From the NCBI GenBank assembly GCA_024509875.1, contig JAMPIV010003457.1:129001-193000 (forward strand): a stretch of DNA of 64,000 nt, given 5' to 3'. Source of the stretch: Oreohelix idahoensis (taxonomy: Eukaryota > Mollusca > Gastropoda > Stylommatophora > Oreohelicidae). Positions 1 to 9,185 of this stretch are shown here, one piece after another. Position numbers and translations under genes: made by a program. The notes below the pieces were generated by a model. It saw nothing but the letters and a program-made list of their open reading frames with translations, had not been told where the DNA came from and searched no databases. Each line of letters opens with the position of its first letter. Position 1 is the first letter of the stretch.

Positions 1-354
1 ATGTTACCGTGACTGACATTATTTATGGTATCGAGATCGCATCAGTATTACGGATCAGAGGAACGGTCACATTGCCATTAGACTGCACTCCCAGGCCAGT
101 TCAATTATTCAGAGTCCTCAGCAAAATAGTTGTGCCCCGTGTGTATAAGAAAGGGCTTGTCATTAACGTCTCAAATGAAAAATTTACACATGAATGATCA
201 CACTGGCACCTCACAGTCTTTGTGTGGCTGTCAATACACAGTTAATATCGACTAGGCTGTTTTACATCCTTGGTAGATTCTGGCTGAGAATACTTTAAAC
301 TCTGGGAACATCTTGGCCTACAGCAGAGAAAAAACAACTGTCCGAGACTGCTCA

Positions 355-515
355 ACAAACAAATACAAACACTCACCACACAAATACAAACACTCATCAC
401 ACAAACAGACACGCTCAGCACACAATCACAAACACTCACCACACAGATACATACATTCACCACACAAATACAAACACTCACCACACAAACACTGACACTC
501 ACCACACAAATACAT
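355..515. repeat. Short tandem repeat, ~21-bp units
   Basis: About seven imperfect copies of a CA-rich unit of roughly 21 bases (core acaaatacaaacactcacca). It produces open frames on both strands that are only repeat translations. Nothing recognisable was seen in the 350 bases before it. Confidence 0.85.
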
Positions 516-704
516 ATATATCATCATATTTTCCTGTGTGCTCTTAACGCAGCATGGAGCCTCCACTGAACGCGGTCCCCTTGCAGGAAGCTTATTCTTG
601 CAGTGATGGTTTCTGCCATGATGAGGTTGTCAGTGTACCATGTAGATCCTCATCTTAGTGCAACATTATATAATTGTTTACCAGTCTCAGGACACTACAC
701 AGGT

Positions 705-830
<126 letters not shown>

Positions 831-832
831 CT

Positions 833-1335
833 TTTGGTTGGATTAAAGGGAAGCAGATTTTGATTGGACTAAAGGAAAGTAGATTTTGATTGGACTACTA
901 AAACTGTTGGGGTTGAGGGGACAGCCAAGAACAAGGGCATTTAAGAGGCTCAGCGAAACTGCGAAAAGGCATCATGCTGGTTGTGGAACAACCGCAATGG
1001 GCTATGGAACTCGAGACAGTAATTTGTTTTCAACATACGGGTTACTTTCACAAATGCTTCCAGCTGGCAGAAAAAAGTGAATTTGATACCTGCAGCCAAG
1101 GTGAAGAGGGTTCAATTCTCTGCACTAGACAACAGGAAGCTGACACTTGGGAGTCATGACATAAGTGGACCCGCCTTCCTAAGAGTGTAAAGGATAAGGG
1201 GCCGAAACACTTGATCGATGGGGGGACCGCTTCTGATGATCAGATTGCCTCCTGTTGTCTGGCTCCTGTAAAGAGTTTCCTGTCTGATTGGACTAAAGGG
1301 AAGTAGATTTTGATTGGACTAAAGGGAAGTAAATA
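833..1335. repeat. Short repeat bracketing 896-1286
   Basis: A ~25-base unit with core gattggactaaagggaagt occurs about three times in tandem at 833-895 and about twice at 1287-1335, in the same orientation. The roughly 390 bases between them show no coding signal. The arrangement could be a tandem array split by an insertion or a segmental duplication; I cannot tell which. Confidence 0.6.
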
Positions 1336-1429
1336 CATGAATTATTATAACAGTAAATATTGAAACAAGAGATTGTTTGATAACTGATGGCTAAACGATA
1401 AAGCAAGAAGATAGCAATTAGGAGGAAAG

Positions 1430-1594
1430 AATTTAAAATGCTGACCAGCAGGGATGGACGTATGAGAGGACGCATCCGACGTGTAAACAACCAGTGTTCC
1501 AAAAGGAACAATTAGAATTCATACTTTTCGACATTTACTGAGGGAGACTGAGCACCTATGGGTTTGCCCGGAGTGCAATGACGTCGATTCTGAT
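1430..1594 (+). pseudogene. Non-LTR retrotransposon ORF2, C-terminal scrap
   Basis: This segment has a close relative in opposite orientation at 42195-42345. In both, one frame gives a short conserved peptide, RHLLRETxHxWVCxxC, with a paired cysteine motif close to the end; here it stops soon after (…DVDSD then TGA). In the 42-kb copy the RNase H remnant of a non-LTR element lies just upstream, so the peptide is probably the cysteine-containing tail after RNase H. The frame is shifted once inside this copy (about 1530). Family assignment below 'non-LTR ORF2 tail' is not possible by eye. Confidence 0.55.
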
Positions 1595-1696
1595 TAACAT
1601 TAACATTAATTTAAAGTTAAGGTTAATGCAAATTTATGGAGTCAGAGAAATATGAAGTTTTTCTTCTTCTTCTTCTGCGTTCGGTTTGTAGTCATG

Positions 1697-2110
1697 CTAA
1701 ATCTGCAGGCCTGTCGCCAGGACGAAGTCCACAGTCTTTTCCAGGTCGGCGCGGCAGCCCCATAGCTTCTGCTGGAGCTCATCACCTTTTGGCCAGGTCG
1801 CACGTCGCAATTTATCATGGGTTGGACAGTTCTGGAGAATGTGTTCTGGAGTCTGGATATCAGTTCCACATGGGCATTCATTTGTGTGGGATATCCTGAG
1901 GCGATAGAGATGTCCAAGTAATCTGCAGTGACCAGTTCTCAGGCGGAAAATTGTCGTCTGTTGGTATCTGTTTAGATGGTGGATTGGGTCATCTCTGCTG
2001 TATATATCCCCTTCCTCCTTCCACTGATTTTTGTACTTGTTGTGGATGATGGTTTTTGCTTCTTGATAGGGCAATGGGTGGCTGTATTGTTCCATTTTAC
2101 TGCCACTGAT
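1697..2110 (-). pseudogene. Non-LTR ORF2, C-terminal Cys/His region
   Basis: The minus frame is open to a TAG at 1697-1699 and carries the pattern RLRTGHCRLLGHLYRL, then ECPCG, then TPEHILQNCP, a Cys/His-rich tail typical of the region after RNase H in non-LTR ORF2 proteins. The portion above about 2110 in this frame is read through the inversion junction and is not element sequence in the right sense. It belongs with the RNase H segment at 2124-2882, now in opposite orientation. Confidence 0.8.
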
Positions 2111-2123
2111 AATCACTGGAGGG

Positions 2124-2882
2124 ATGAAGACTTCTCCAATCCAGGCAATGGAGCGATACACCAACATCCGCTCTCTTGATGACAGACGTGAGGAAAAGGT
2201 ATTCACTCACAGTGAGAAGCTTCTACGAATGCCAAGTCATCCAATGCATGCCAAACTCCATATTGTGACAAAGAACAGGCTGAAAAGAACCAGCTTCCTA
2301 AACATCTCCAAACATCTGCATCGATGCCATGAAGACCTCCTCCCAAATCGATCTACTGAGATTGAAATGTTAATTGATTACGAGGAGCCAGACGACTGCC
2401 ATGGAAATATATCTATCATCACAGAAGTCCCTGAAATAAAAAAGAAAGGCCACCTGACCCCTCAACAACTAAAAACTTTGGCTCAAGAAATGATTGAAGA
2501 AAAGTACAACCCGAAGGAGTGGACCCATGCATACACAGATGGATCTGCTGAGGGGGCAGTAAAGAACGGTGGAGGAGGCATTTTTATAAGATTCCTAAAT
2601 GGAAAGATCATCCGAAAGGCCTTCCCAACTGGAAAGATCTCCTCCAATTTTAGGGCAGAAGCTATGGCACTACTGCAAGCCCTGAAGATCCTCACCAGAC
2701 CTGAACAGCAGCCACAAGCTAAGATAGTAATCTTCACTGACTGCAGATCATTACTTGAATCAATACAAAACACCAGAAATGATAACATGATGAATGAGAT
2801 CAGATCTGAGCTTAACATCATCCAAAGGTCATCAACCATTGCCCTTCAGTGGTTACCTGCCCATTGTGGAATCGCTGGTAAT
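2124..2882 (+). pseudogene. Non-LTR ORF2, RT end and RNase H (inverted part)
   Basis: The frame shows an RNase H domain: TDGSA (first Asp), NFRAEAMALLQAL (Glu), IFTDCRSLL (second Asp) and QWLPAHCGIAGNE. The coding match ends exactly at GNE, where the target duplication starts; the following residues up to the TGA at 2907-2909 are flanking DNA, so the last catalytic Asp of the usual GNExAD motif is absent. About 100 residues before RNase H look like the end of the RT/thumb region. Non-functional as it stands. Confidence 0.8.
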
Positions 2883-2896
2883 GAGAAATATGAAGT

Positions 2897-3729
2897 GATT
2901 GTTTGCTGACTGCATTAATTTGTCCTTAAGAGTTGCAAGTGTGGAGAACATAAGAATAGTGCCACGTGAGATCGGGCACATGTGTAGAAGGTTAAGTTGC
3001 CAATATATAAGAATCTTTAGCGTAGGGTCGTTGAACAGGGCGGTTTTATTTTTTTTAAAATTAATCTGAGGAATAGATACCACATTTTGTGTTCACTGTA
3101 GGGAATCCAGATTCAACTCTCTGTGCATCGTCCATAGTAACAAGTAAATCATGCTAAACACGTTTCACAGCTATTGGTAGAAATGTATTTCCTAAAAAAA
3201 TGTTGTTTCAGGGCTGGAATGTCCGAGAAGTAACGCGGACGTACGAGAGGTAAAATGAGAGGACAGACCCCAGTAAACCACTATGACGCATTGTCCGGGA
3301 TACTATCAAATTGCAAGCTTAGAAAGACCCAGAGTGTATAAAACCTAGCAAGAACTTCGTTCAAAACATTACTAACTCTCAACGAAGCACACCGAGCTGC
3401 AGACAGGAAGCATTCTGATCAAGTAATCTTGCCAGCCTTATAGCCATAAAGTTCTCGAAGTAAAATCGTGATGAGGGGTATGTTTATAATTAGCATAGAT
3501 CGTTTAGCACATTTTACTGTAAGGTATCTTAAATTTATGTTTAAAATGATGTTAATATTTAAAATCAAGTTCATGATTTGAAATAGATCTACATAATTCT
3601 GTATCGCCACGTGGTACCTTAACCAGACTAGGCAACTTATTTTAAACCTAACCAATAATGTACGGGCAGCATTGGCGTAGGTGGCAAGTCCTTTTCAGGA
3701 CTTCATCATGCTGGCGGTAGATAATGTTA
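2897..3729. other. No gene seen
   Basis: AT-rich sequence without a convincing reading frame. A TATA-like gtgtataaaacc at about 3336 lies in a locally GC-richer stretch (3220-3420), but nothing downstream supports a transcript. Confidence 0.5.
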
Positions 3730-4664
3730 CGAGGGAAGGTCAAAAAGTAATGCCTCCTATTTTTAATGTATGTAAATACAGCATCGGTGTGCAATTTGTA
3801 AATTTAGTAGGATTCCTCAAACACTCTTCTGCACTGTATAGCATTACCAACCTGTTTCAGTAACGTTCGGTTAAAACAACGTTATGTCATAGAATTCCTC
3901 AATGCTGAAGGCGAAACCCCAATTCGCATCCACGAACGTTTGAAGAATGTTTATGGAGATTCAACAGCGGACAGGTGATGCGACTTGGGTTCATTTTTTT
4001 AAACCAGAATCCAAGAGGCAGTCAATGGAATGGCATCACACAACATCGCCGACAAGAAAGAAGTTCAAAAGTTCACCATCTGTAAGGAAAGTTATGGCCT
4101 CCGTGTTTTGGGATGAGAAGGGTGTGATTCTTCTCGACTTCTTGGAACAGGGAAACACGGTGAATGCAGACCGTTACATTGAAACTTTGAAGAAGCTTAG
4201 AGGTCGTCTTCGGCGACTTTACCCATTAAAAGATCAGAGAACTGCACTACTGTTGCACGATAATGCCACGCCACACACCGCTAAACGCACCATTGATGCG
4301 ATTGCAGAATTTGGCTGGACATTATTACCACATCCCCCTTAAGTCCCGATCTTGCACCTTCTGACTTCCATCTGTTTGGACTACTGAAAGAAGATCTTCG
4401 CGAACATCACTTTGAGGACACCGAAACCCTTAAACGCGCCGTACGCCAGTGGTTTAGGAAAAAGGACACACATTTTTACCGTGCGGGGATACATGTCCTT
4501 GTGAGAAGATGGACAAAAACTGTAACAAATAACGGAGATTACATTGAGAAATAAATTTTTGAAGTTCAGACTTGGGGCTACATTTCAATGTGAGTTGTAT
4601 CTGTTTTCTTGCCTATTGAATGAAATTAAAAACTTACGAGGCATTACTTTTTGACCGTCCCTCT
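3730..4664 (+). mobile_element. Mariner (Tc1/mariner), internally deleted
   Basis: The ends are inverted repeats of about 27 bases (left gagggaaggtcaaaaagt at 3731, right its complement ending at 4664 with two or three mismatches), flanked by TA at 3728-3729 and 4665-4666. The length is about 935 bp, shorter than the usual ~1.3 kb. The missing part is the middle of the transposase gene. It could at most be mobilised in trans. Confidence 0.92.
3874..4553 (+). pseudogene. Mariner transposase remnant
   Basis: A short N-terminal piece (RYVIEFLNAEGETPIRIHER, about 3881-3940) is joined almost directly to the catalytic half beginning TGDATWVHFF at about 3974. Roughly 100 residues, including the helix-turn-helix end and linker, are deleted, and the two halves are in different frames. 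The catalytic part has the first Asp in TGDATW and HDNATPHT, but a one-base loss at about 4340 puts a stop before the conserved SPDLAPSDFHLF, which is readable in the next frame. The final stop overlaps an AATAAA at about 4550. Dead transposase. Confidence 0.88.
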
Positions 4665-4666
4665 TA

Positions 4667-5355
4667 GTTCTTTTCAGGATTGCGTATCTAGACGCTGTAC
4701 GGGCCAACAGTCTTTATCTGGACTAGTCCTTTTCATGGATATTACCAAGGGAGACCACGCAGTTGAAAATAAATCTAAAAGAAAAATAATTGTAATTTAA
4801 CAATATATTTTTTAGAATGATGCTAACGTAATTTAACACATTGCTAGTCTTAAAATGGGAATGTAGTAATATTTATGCATGTATACAAAACGTATTCCCA
4901 TGATTGACATTATTATAGCATCATGACAACGTTGTCAACAACAGGAAGAAACTTTAACGTTAGTAAAAATACATTACGCAACAAAAAAAAAAGCGGGTAT
5001 GTTCTCTTCAGTTCAATATAAAGAAATTCAAGATAGCCATTCTCGAAAAGCAGAATAGGAACGTACTCACAAGCAGACCTTATTAATGAATCGCTGTCAT
5101 GTGAAGTCACTTCAATAGTGTGACGTACGTCTAGTTCGACAAGTGAATTTTCCCTGATTTGATAGATGATTAAAGGGACTTTTAGCTTTTCATAACATTA
5201 GAACACCTAAACATTTGTTGTAACTTTGTTGTTTCGCCAGAGCGAACCGATTCCACCGGGGCTCATTAAGTATGCGGCATGAGATCTAAAGACACTGAGA
5301 CGATCCCCAGAACAGAGAAGCTAGTTTCTCGCAGGAATTTCTCATCTCCGTGCGA
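4667..5355. other. Left flank of Polinton relic; no gene seen
   Basis: AT-rich and non-coding up to about 5220. At 5251-5264 the 14-mer ttccaccggggctc repeats a piece of the capsid copy at 5443-5456, hinting at a further small rearrangement at this edge. Neither a terminal inverted repeat nor a 6-bp target duplication could be recognised. Confidence 0.4.
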
Positions 5356-5592
5356 ACCATTAGCTAACGTGATTTTGGCGCGCACATGCAGAAAAGTATT
5401 GAACAAATCAAGATATTCTTCACCGTATCCCGATATTACAAATTCCACCGGGGCTCCGGGGGCTAAGGCAGCCAAAGGATGTATCTCCACAAATTGCCCC
5501 TCTTCTACGGCTGTCTGCGTTGGTGGTACGCTAAACAAATCTAGACCACTGTGAAGACATTCGCACGAGCTGGGGTGAATAAGCGCCATCAT
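5356..5592 (-). pseudogene. Major capsid protein, N-terminal fragment (inverted copy)
   Basis: The first ~79 codons are those of the capsid gene at 9182 with a few replacements (for example IHPLAALAP for THPLAAVAP). After the break point at 5356 the frame runs on into unrelated DNA to a stop at 5266. It has no upstream promoter of its own that I can see and is only a fragment of about one sixth of the gene. Confidence 0.9.
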
Positions 5593-5853
5593 TCAAATAT
5601 ATCAGAGTACCGTCGCTTCTTCTGGTGGGAATGAGAAGGACGAGCTCGGTTACTTCGTTTTATTCGTTTCGGCTCACCAGGTGGGGCAGCTCTCGTTTTT
5701 CTTTTTTCTGCTAAGACCGCTACCCGATTGGTTAGTGGTGAGGTGATCAACGGCTCCCTGTAATAAACGCTGACCCGATTTTTTGGCTCGTTCACGAAAT
5801 GACTCACCAATATTTCTACCAGCTAACGCATCGCTCGCGACCTGTAGACCGGT
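5589..5853 (-). pseudogene. Basic core-protein fragment (inverted copy)
   Basis: This is the C-terminal ~88 codons of the gene at 8718-9185 in the opposite orientation. One additional A in an A-run near 5703 shifts the frame, so the hydrophobic helix part and the Lys/Arg-rich tail are in different frames. It is directly joined at about 5854 to the plus-strand Polinton block. Confidence 0.88.
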
Positions 5854-5865
5854 TATAATGACGAG

Positions 5866-6183
5866 ATGGGAGAAAAAGTGAGAAGGCATGCTGAAATGTT
5901 AAAGTTTCTAGGCTCTGCCAAACCCCCAGTCATCAAGGCTGTTATAAAAACAGCGTCACCCGATCTTGTAGGAAAACTCTGTGAATGTTGTCACAACGTA
6001 TTAAAAGGTAACGTTACACTGACACCCTCTCAGAAGAGACGTATGCGTCGTTACAAAAACACCCTGAGAGCGCTTACCAAGAAGAGCTTGTCGCTCAAAA
6101 GACGAAAACAATTTTTATAAACTGGCGGATTCTTAAGTGCATTGTTAAAACCACTACTAGTCGTGCTAAGAGGGATCTTGTAG
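5866..6183 (+). pseudogene. Conserved small basic Polinton protein, with in-frame stop
   Basis: An 84-residue frame, rich in Lys, Arg and Leu, with the pattern LCECCHNVLKGNV followed by SQKRRMRRYKNTLRAL. This pattern is one I associate with a small conserved protein found near the integrase in many animal Polintons; its function is unknown to me (a basic, perhaps nucleic-acid-binding, virion protein is a guess). A TAA at 6118-6120 ends it, but the same frame stays open for 20 more codons to a TAG at 6181-6183, beginning TGGFLSALL, which looks like the family's normal hydrophobic end. The stop is therefore most likely a nonsense change. The start at 5866 lies only about 12 bases from the inversion junction. 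Confidence 0.7.
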
Positions 6184-6642
6184 ATGGCCAAGAAAATGAT
6201 TTTGATGGACCCTCGTTTGTTAGAGGCTCAAAAACCGTATAGAGCCCCCGACGCTCTAAGGGATAACCTGGGAGAATTGGACAGTCAAATGCAACTAGTC
6301 TTGGAACGAGAAGATTTGCCGTTGGGTGACAAAGCTAGATTATATCAACGAACACTGCAGCGTTATTTGACTCGTCTAGAGCAGTACAGTCACGTGCCTC
6401 TAGGTCTCGTGGATATTAAGTCTCCACTTAACGAGTCGAGCTCGAAGCCTCCCATCGATCAACCCACTGTACTTAAAGACGAGATTGTCGACAAAACTCT
6501 TCAGTCTTCACCCGAACAAGTCACACCCACTAATCGAAAAAGGTGGTTGCCGGTAAATTGCGAGAAACATCGTCGTATTCGCTCAGAAGAAGGAAAAAGA
6601 CAAAAACACCAAAGTGGGAAGCATGGCCAAAGAAGTGAATAA
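6184..6642 (+). CDS. Conserved Polinton protein, probably truncated
   Basis: 152 residues, starting MAKKMILMDPRLLE immediately after the preceding TAG. The N-terminal ~85 residues (including DKARLYQRTLQRYL) match my memory of a widely conserved Polinton protein of unknown role that normally has a longer C-terminal domain. Here the C-terminal third is charged and low in complexity and overlaps the start of the integrase frame by about 20 bases, which suggests the true C-terminus has been lost or frame-shifted. No enzyme motif is visible. Function not assigned. Confidence 0.6.
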   Translation: MAKKMILMDPRLLEAQKPYRAPDALRDNLGELDSQMQLVLEREDLPLGDKARLYQRTLQRYLTRLEQYSHVPLGLVDIKSPLNESSSKPPIDQPTVLKDEIVDKTLQSSPEQVTPTNRKRWLPVNCEKHRRIRSEEGKRQKHQSGKHGQRSE

Positions 6643-7692
6643 GATCTTAAAACAACAATACTACGACCCGAAACGACCAGGTTCATATGGGGGAGTCGGT
6701 ACCTTACAACGTAGCACCAAACTTACTCGTAACAAAATTGAAGAGTGGTTAAGTCATCAGGATACGTACACCTTACACAAACCGGTGCGTAGAAAATTTA
6801 ATAGATGTACAACCATCGCTGGTGGTATCGATCAACAGTTCCAAGCTGATTTAATAGACTTGCGGGGTTTAAAAAAATTCAACGATGGGTTTTCCTATCT
6901 AGTAACGTGTATCGATGTGTTTAGTAAATTTGCTTGGGCTGTTCCGTTGAAAAACAAAACTGGGAAAGCTTTAGTAGCAGCGGTGAAGACCATTTTTACC
7001 AATCGCAAACCGATAATTTTCAAACACACAAAGGTAGTGAGTTCGTCAACAAAACATTCTTAAAGTTTCTAAAAGACGAAGGTGTCCATTTCTTCACTAC
7101 GGAGAATGAAGATACCAAGGCAGCTATTGCCGAGAGGTTTAATCGAACCCTCAAAGAAAAAACGTGGCGTTACTTTACCAAAACCAACAGTCTTCGCTAC
7201 GTCGACGTGATAGAGCAACTGGTCCACAACTACAATTATTCGTATCATCGGAGTATTAAGATGGCACCGTCGGAAGTTACCCCGAGCAACCAAGAAGAGG
7301 TGTGGCATACGTTGTATTCGACCCCTGACGTCATCGGCAGAAAAGTCTATTTTAAAGCCGGTGATCGCGTGCGGATCGCCCAAGCCAGACAAACTTTTAA
7401 AAAGAGTTATACTTCGGCGTGGACAGAAGAACTGTTTACGGTCAGCCGACTAAACCAAACAAGACCGGTAACGTACGTCCTTAAAGATGATTCGGGTGAG
7501 GAACTGAAAGGTTCTTTTTAACAAGAAGAGCTGCAGCAGGTCGGTGACAAGATAGTTTATCGAATCGAGTCCATTTTGCAAGAACGGCGAGGTGTCAGGT
7601 GTGTTAAAGAGTATTTAGTCAAATGGTTCGGTTATAACTCGTCATTCAACAGCTGGATTTCCGCCAAACAACTAGCGAGATATCGAGACTGA
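6623..7692 (+). pseudogene. Polinton integrase (retroviral type, chromodomain)
   Basis: DDE/rve-type integrase that would insert the element into host DNA. The start taken is the ATG at 6623. The core begins at about codon 75 with FQADLIDLRG (first Asp), and the Glu of AIAERFNRTLKEK is present. A one-base shift at about 7010-7025 splits the frame. At the second catalytic position the sequence reads THKGSEF where the family has Asp, so the active site is lost as well. A TAA at 7519-7521 interrupts the region before the C-terminal chromodomain (DKIVYRIESIL … VKWFGYNSSFNSWI), which remains readable to the TGA at 7690-7692. Next gene overlaps by one base. Confidence 0.9.
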
Positions 7693-7958
7693 TGGAGATA
7701 GAAGAAGAAGTGAGCACCCCAGTTTTGCGGTCACCCCCTCCCAAGACCACGAGAACCTCGGTCTGGCCTTTTTTGGGGAGACTAGTCCTGCGACTAGAGA
7801 TCGTTTTCATCTGTCAGATGATCGTTATATATGTCGTCATCGGGGTCTCGTTATTCAATCTGAGTCGGAGCAACGCAGAGGGACCGGACGGCAAGTTTTG
7901 GATCGCCTTAATGAGCAGTTGTCTGTGTTACATGTTACCTAACCCTAAGATAGGATGA
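7692..7958 (+). CDS. Small membrane protein (membralane-like)
   Basis: 88 residues with a charged, proline-rich N-terminus, one long hydrophobic stretch at about residues 35-57 (IVFICQMIVIYVVIGVSLFN) and a second weaker one ending CLCYMLPNP. The layout and the LPNP ending fit the short membrane protein of animal Polintons/adintoviruses called membralane; its role is not established. The ATG overlaps the integrase TGA, and its own TGA overlaps the next ATG, so it belongs to the same compact gene string. Frame intact. Confidence 0.65.
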   Translation: MEIEEEVSTPVLRSPPPKTTRTSVWPFLGRLVLRLEIVFICQMIVIYVVIGVSLFNLSRSNAEGPDGKFWIALMSSCLCYMLPNPKIG

Positions 7959-8713
7959 GTTTTTACGTGACTTTACCCAGCAATGCCTCGATGAAAATAA
8001 ACCCAAACAATAACGACGGTCACTTTTTCGTCAAATTGCCACAGACTATAGACTTGACTTCGCGTTACGAGGTTGGTTTGGTTGAGATTCAATTTCCCAA
8101 AAGTTATTATAACGTGCTAGAGGATGACGTATGGATACATTACTTTCCCAACAAAGACGATGAGTCTATACTACTCACGTTACCCGCCGGTCTATACACG
8201 TCACCCGACACGCTGATCGACGAGTTGAATCGTTTGCTGTTAGACACTGATGTGGATGAAAAAGCCCGAGTTAGATTCCATTTTAACAATAATAAGACCA
8301 CTTTGAATCTGTATGATCCGGAGGTTGAAGTTAGAATTAGCGAGACGTTGAAACACATGTTAGGCTTGCTTTCCTCGCTCGCCACAGACATCGACCCAAT
8401 ACTACGAGGAGAGACTGAAGTACAAATGGATAGCGATATGAAAAATGTATACGTGTACTTCGACCTCGTAGCGGCTAGACCGTTTGGGGATGCCTCTGTC
8501 CCTTTGATACGGATTGTCCCTATTTTGGACAGTACTACCGCTTCGGTTTTTAGGATTTACGACAAACCACACTACGTACCCCTGAGTCGTTTTTCGTTTG
8601 ACGCCGTGGAAATCCTTTTAACTAACGACCAGGGTAAGACTATCCCATTCACTAGCGGAGCTTCGGTGTTGACACTCCACTTCCGAACTCACAGACGGTT
8701 TGATTTTGAATAG
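7955..8713 (+). CDS. Penton-like minor capsid protein
   Basis: 252 residues, starting MSFYVTLPSNASM. It has the beta-rich N-terminus FFVKLPQTIDLTSRYEVGLV characteristic of the Polinton minor capsid protein, a single jelly-roll that would form pentameric vertices with the major capsid protein. The frame is intact from the ATGA overlap at 7955 to a TAG at 8711. I recall longer versions in other animals, so a shortened C-terminus is possible. Assignment rests on the conserved start, the position between membralane and core protein, and beta-strand-like alternation. Confidence 0.7.
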   Translation: MSFYVTLPSNASMKINPNNNDGHFFVKLPQTIDLTSRYEVGLVEIQFPKSYYNVLEDDVWIHYFPNKDDESILLTLPAGLYTSPDTLIDELNRLLLDTDVDEKARVRFHFNNNKTTLNLYDPEVEVRISETLKHMLGLLSSLATDIDPILRGETEVQMDSDMKNVYVYFDLVAARPFGDASVPLIRIVPILDSTTASVFRIYDKPHYVPLSRFSFDAVEILLTNDQGKTIPFTSGASVLTLHFRTHRRFDFE

Positions 8714-8717
8714 AAAA

Positions 8718-9185
8718 ATGGTCAGACATGTACCAATACGACGAAACCCCAAAATGTATGAGGAGTTTTACTGCAACCAAGCTGGACAAAGGAGGCCAGT
8801 GTTTATCGGAGGCAGAAGTCAAAGAGGACATGGCTTGGGTAGTTTTTTCAGCGGGCTCGGTAGCATGGTTCTCCCGTGGTTAAAAACTGGAGGCAAAGCT
8901 TTACTCAGAGAAGGGGTTGGCACCGGTCTACAGGTCGCGAGCGATGCGTTAGCTGGTAGAAATATTGGTGAGTCATTTCGTGAACGAGCCAAAAAATCGG
9001 GTCAGCGTTTATTACAGGGAGCCGTTGATCACCTCACCACTAACCAATCGGGTAGCGGTCTTAGCAGAAAAAGAAAAACGAGAGCTGCCCCACCTGGTGA
9101 GCCGAAACGAATAAAACGAAGTAACCGAGCTCGTCCTTCTCATTCCCACCAGAAGAAGCGACGGTACTCTGATATATTTGAATGA
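8718..9185 (+). CDS. Basic core protein (adenovirus pX-like) of Polinton
   Basis: Up to 155 residues from the ATG at 8718 (another possible start is 8754, MYEEFYCNQAG, which matches the usual beginning in this family). A Gly/Leu-rich hydrophobic stretch (HGLGSFFSGLGSMVLPWL) is followed by a helical segment and a strongly basic tail with KRIKRS and KKRR, suggesting membrane interaction at one end and DNA or nuclear targeting at the other. Such proteins are conserved next to the capsid gene in Polintons and are likened to adenovirus core or pVI-like proteins. Its TGA overlaps the capsid ATG. A 3' portion is duplicated in inverted orientation at 5589-5853. Confidence 0.68.
   Translation: MVRHVPIRRNPKMYEEFYCNQAGQRRPVFIGGRSQRGHGLGSFFSGLGSMVLPWLKTGGKALLREGVGTGLQVASDALAGRNIGESFRERAKKSGQRLLQGAVDHLTTNQSGSGLSRKRKTRAAPPGEPKRIKRSNRARPSHSHQKKRRYSDIFE

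Larger units (their letters stand above)
1645..2896 (-). mobile_element. 5'-truncated non-LTR insertion with internal inversion
   Basis: The 14-base sequence gagaaatatgaagt is present at 1645-1658 and again at 2883-2896, a target-site duplication. Between them lies about 1.22 kb of non-LTR retrotransposon. Read on the minus strand, the 3' end is on the left, with a very short UTR and a GAA-rich tail (on + strand a ttcttcttcttc run at 1662-1674) abutting the duplication. The left part codes on the minus strand and the right part on the plus strand, with the switch at about 2100-2124. An inverted 5' part is the known product of twin priming during target-primed reverse transcription. Confidence 0.85.
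5356..5853 (-). repeat. Inverted copy of core/capsid junction
   Basis: The minus strand here matches 8922-9418 on the plus strand for about 497 bases. By eye there are about five substitutions and one extra A (in the A-run near 5703), so identity is about 99%. It includes the end of the core-protein gene, the ATGA overlap and the start of the capsid gene. Both break points are abrupt. Confidence 0.93.
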
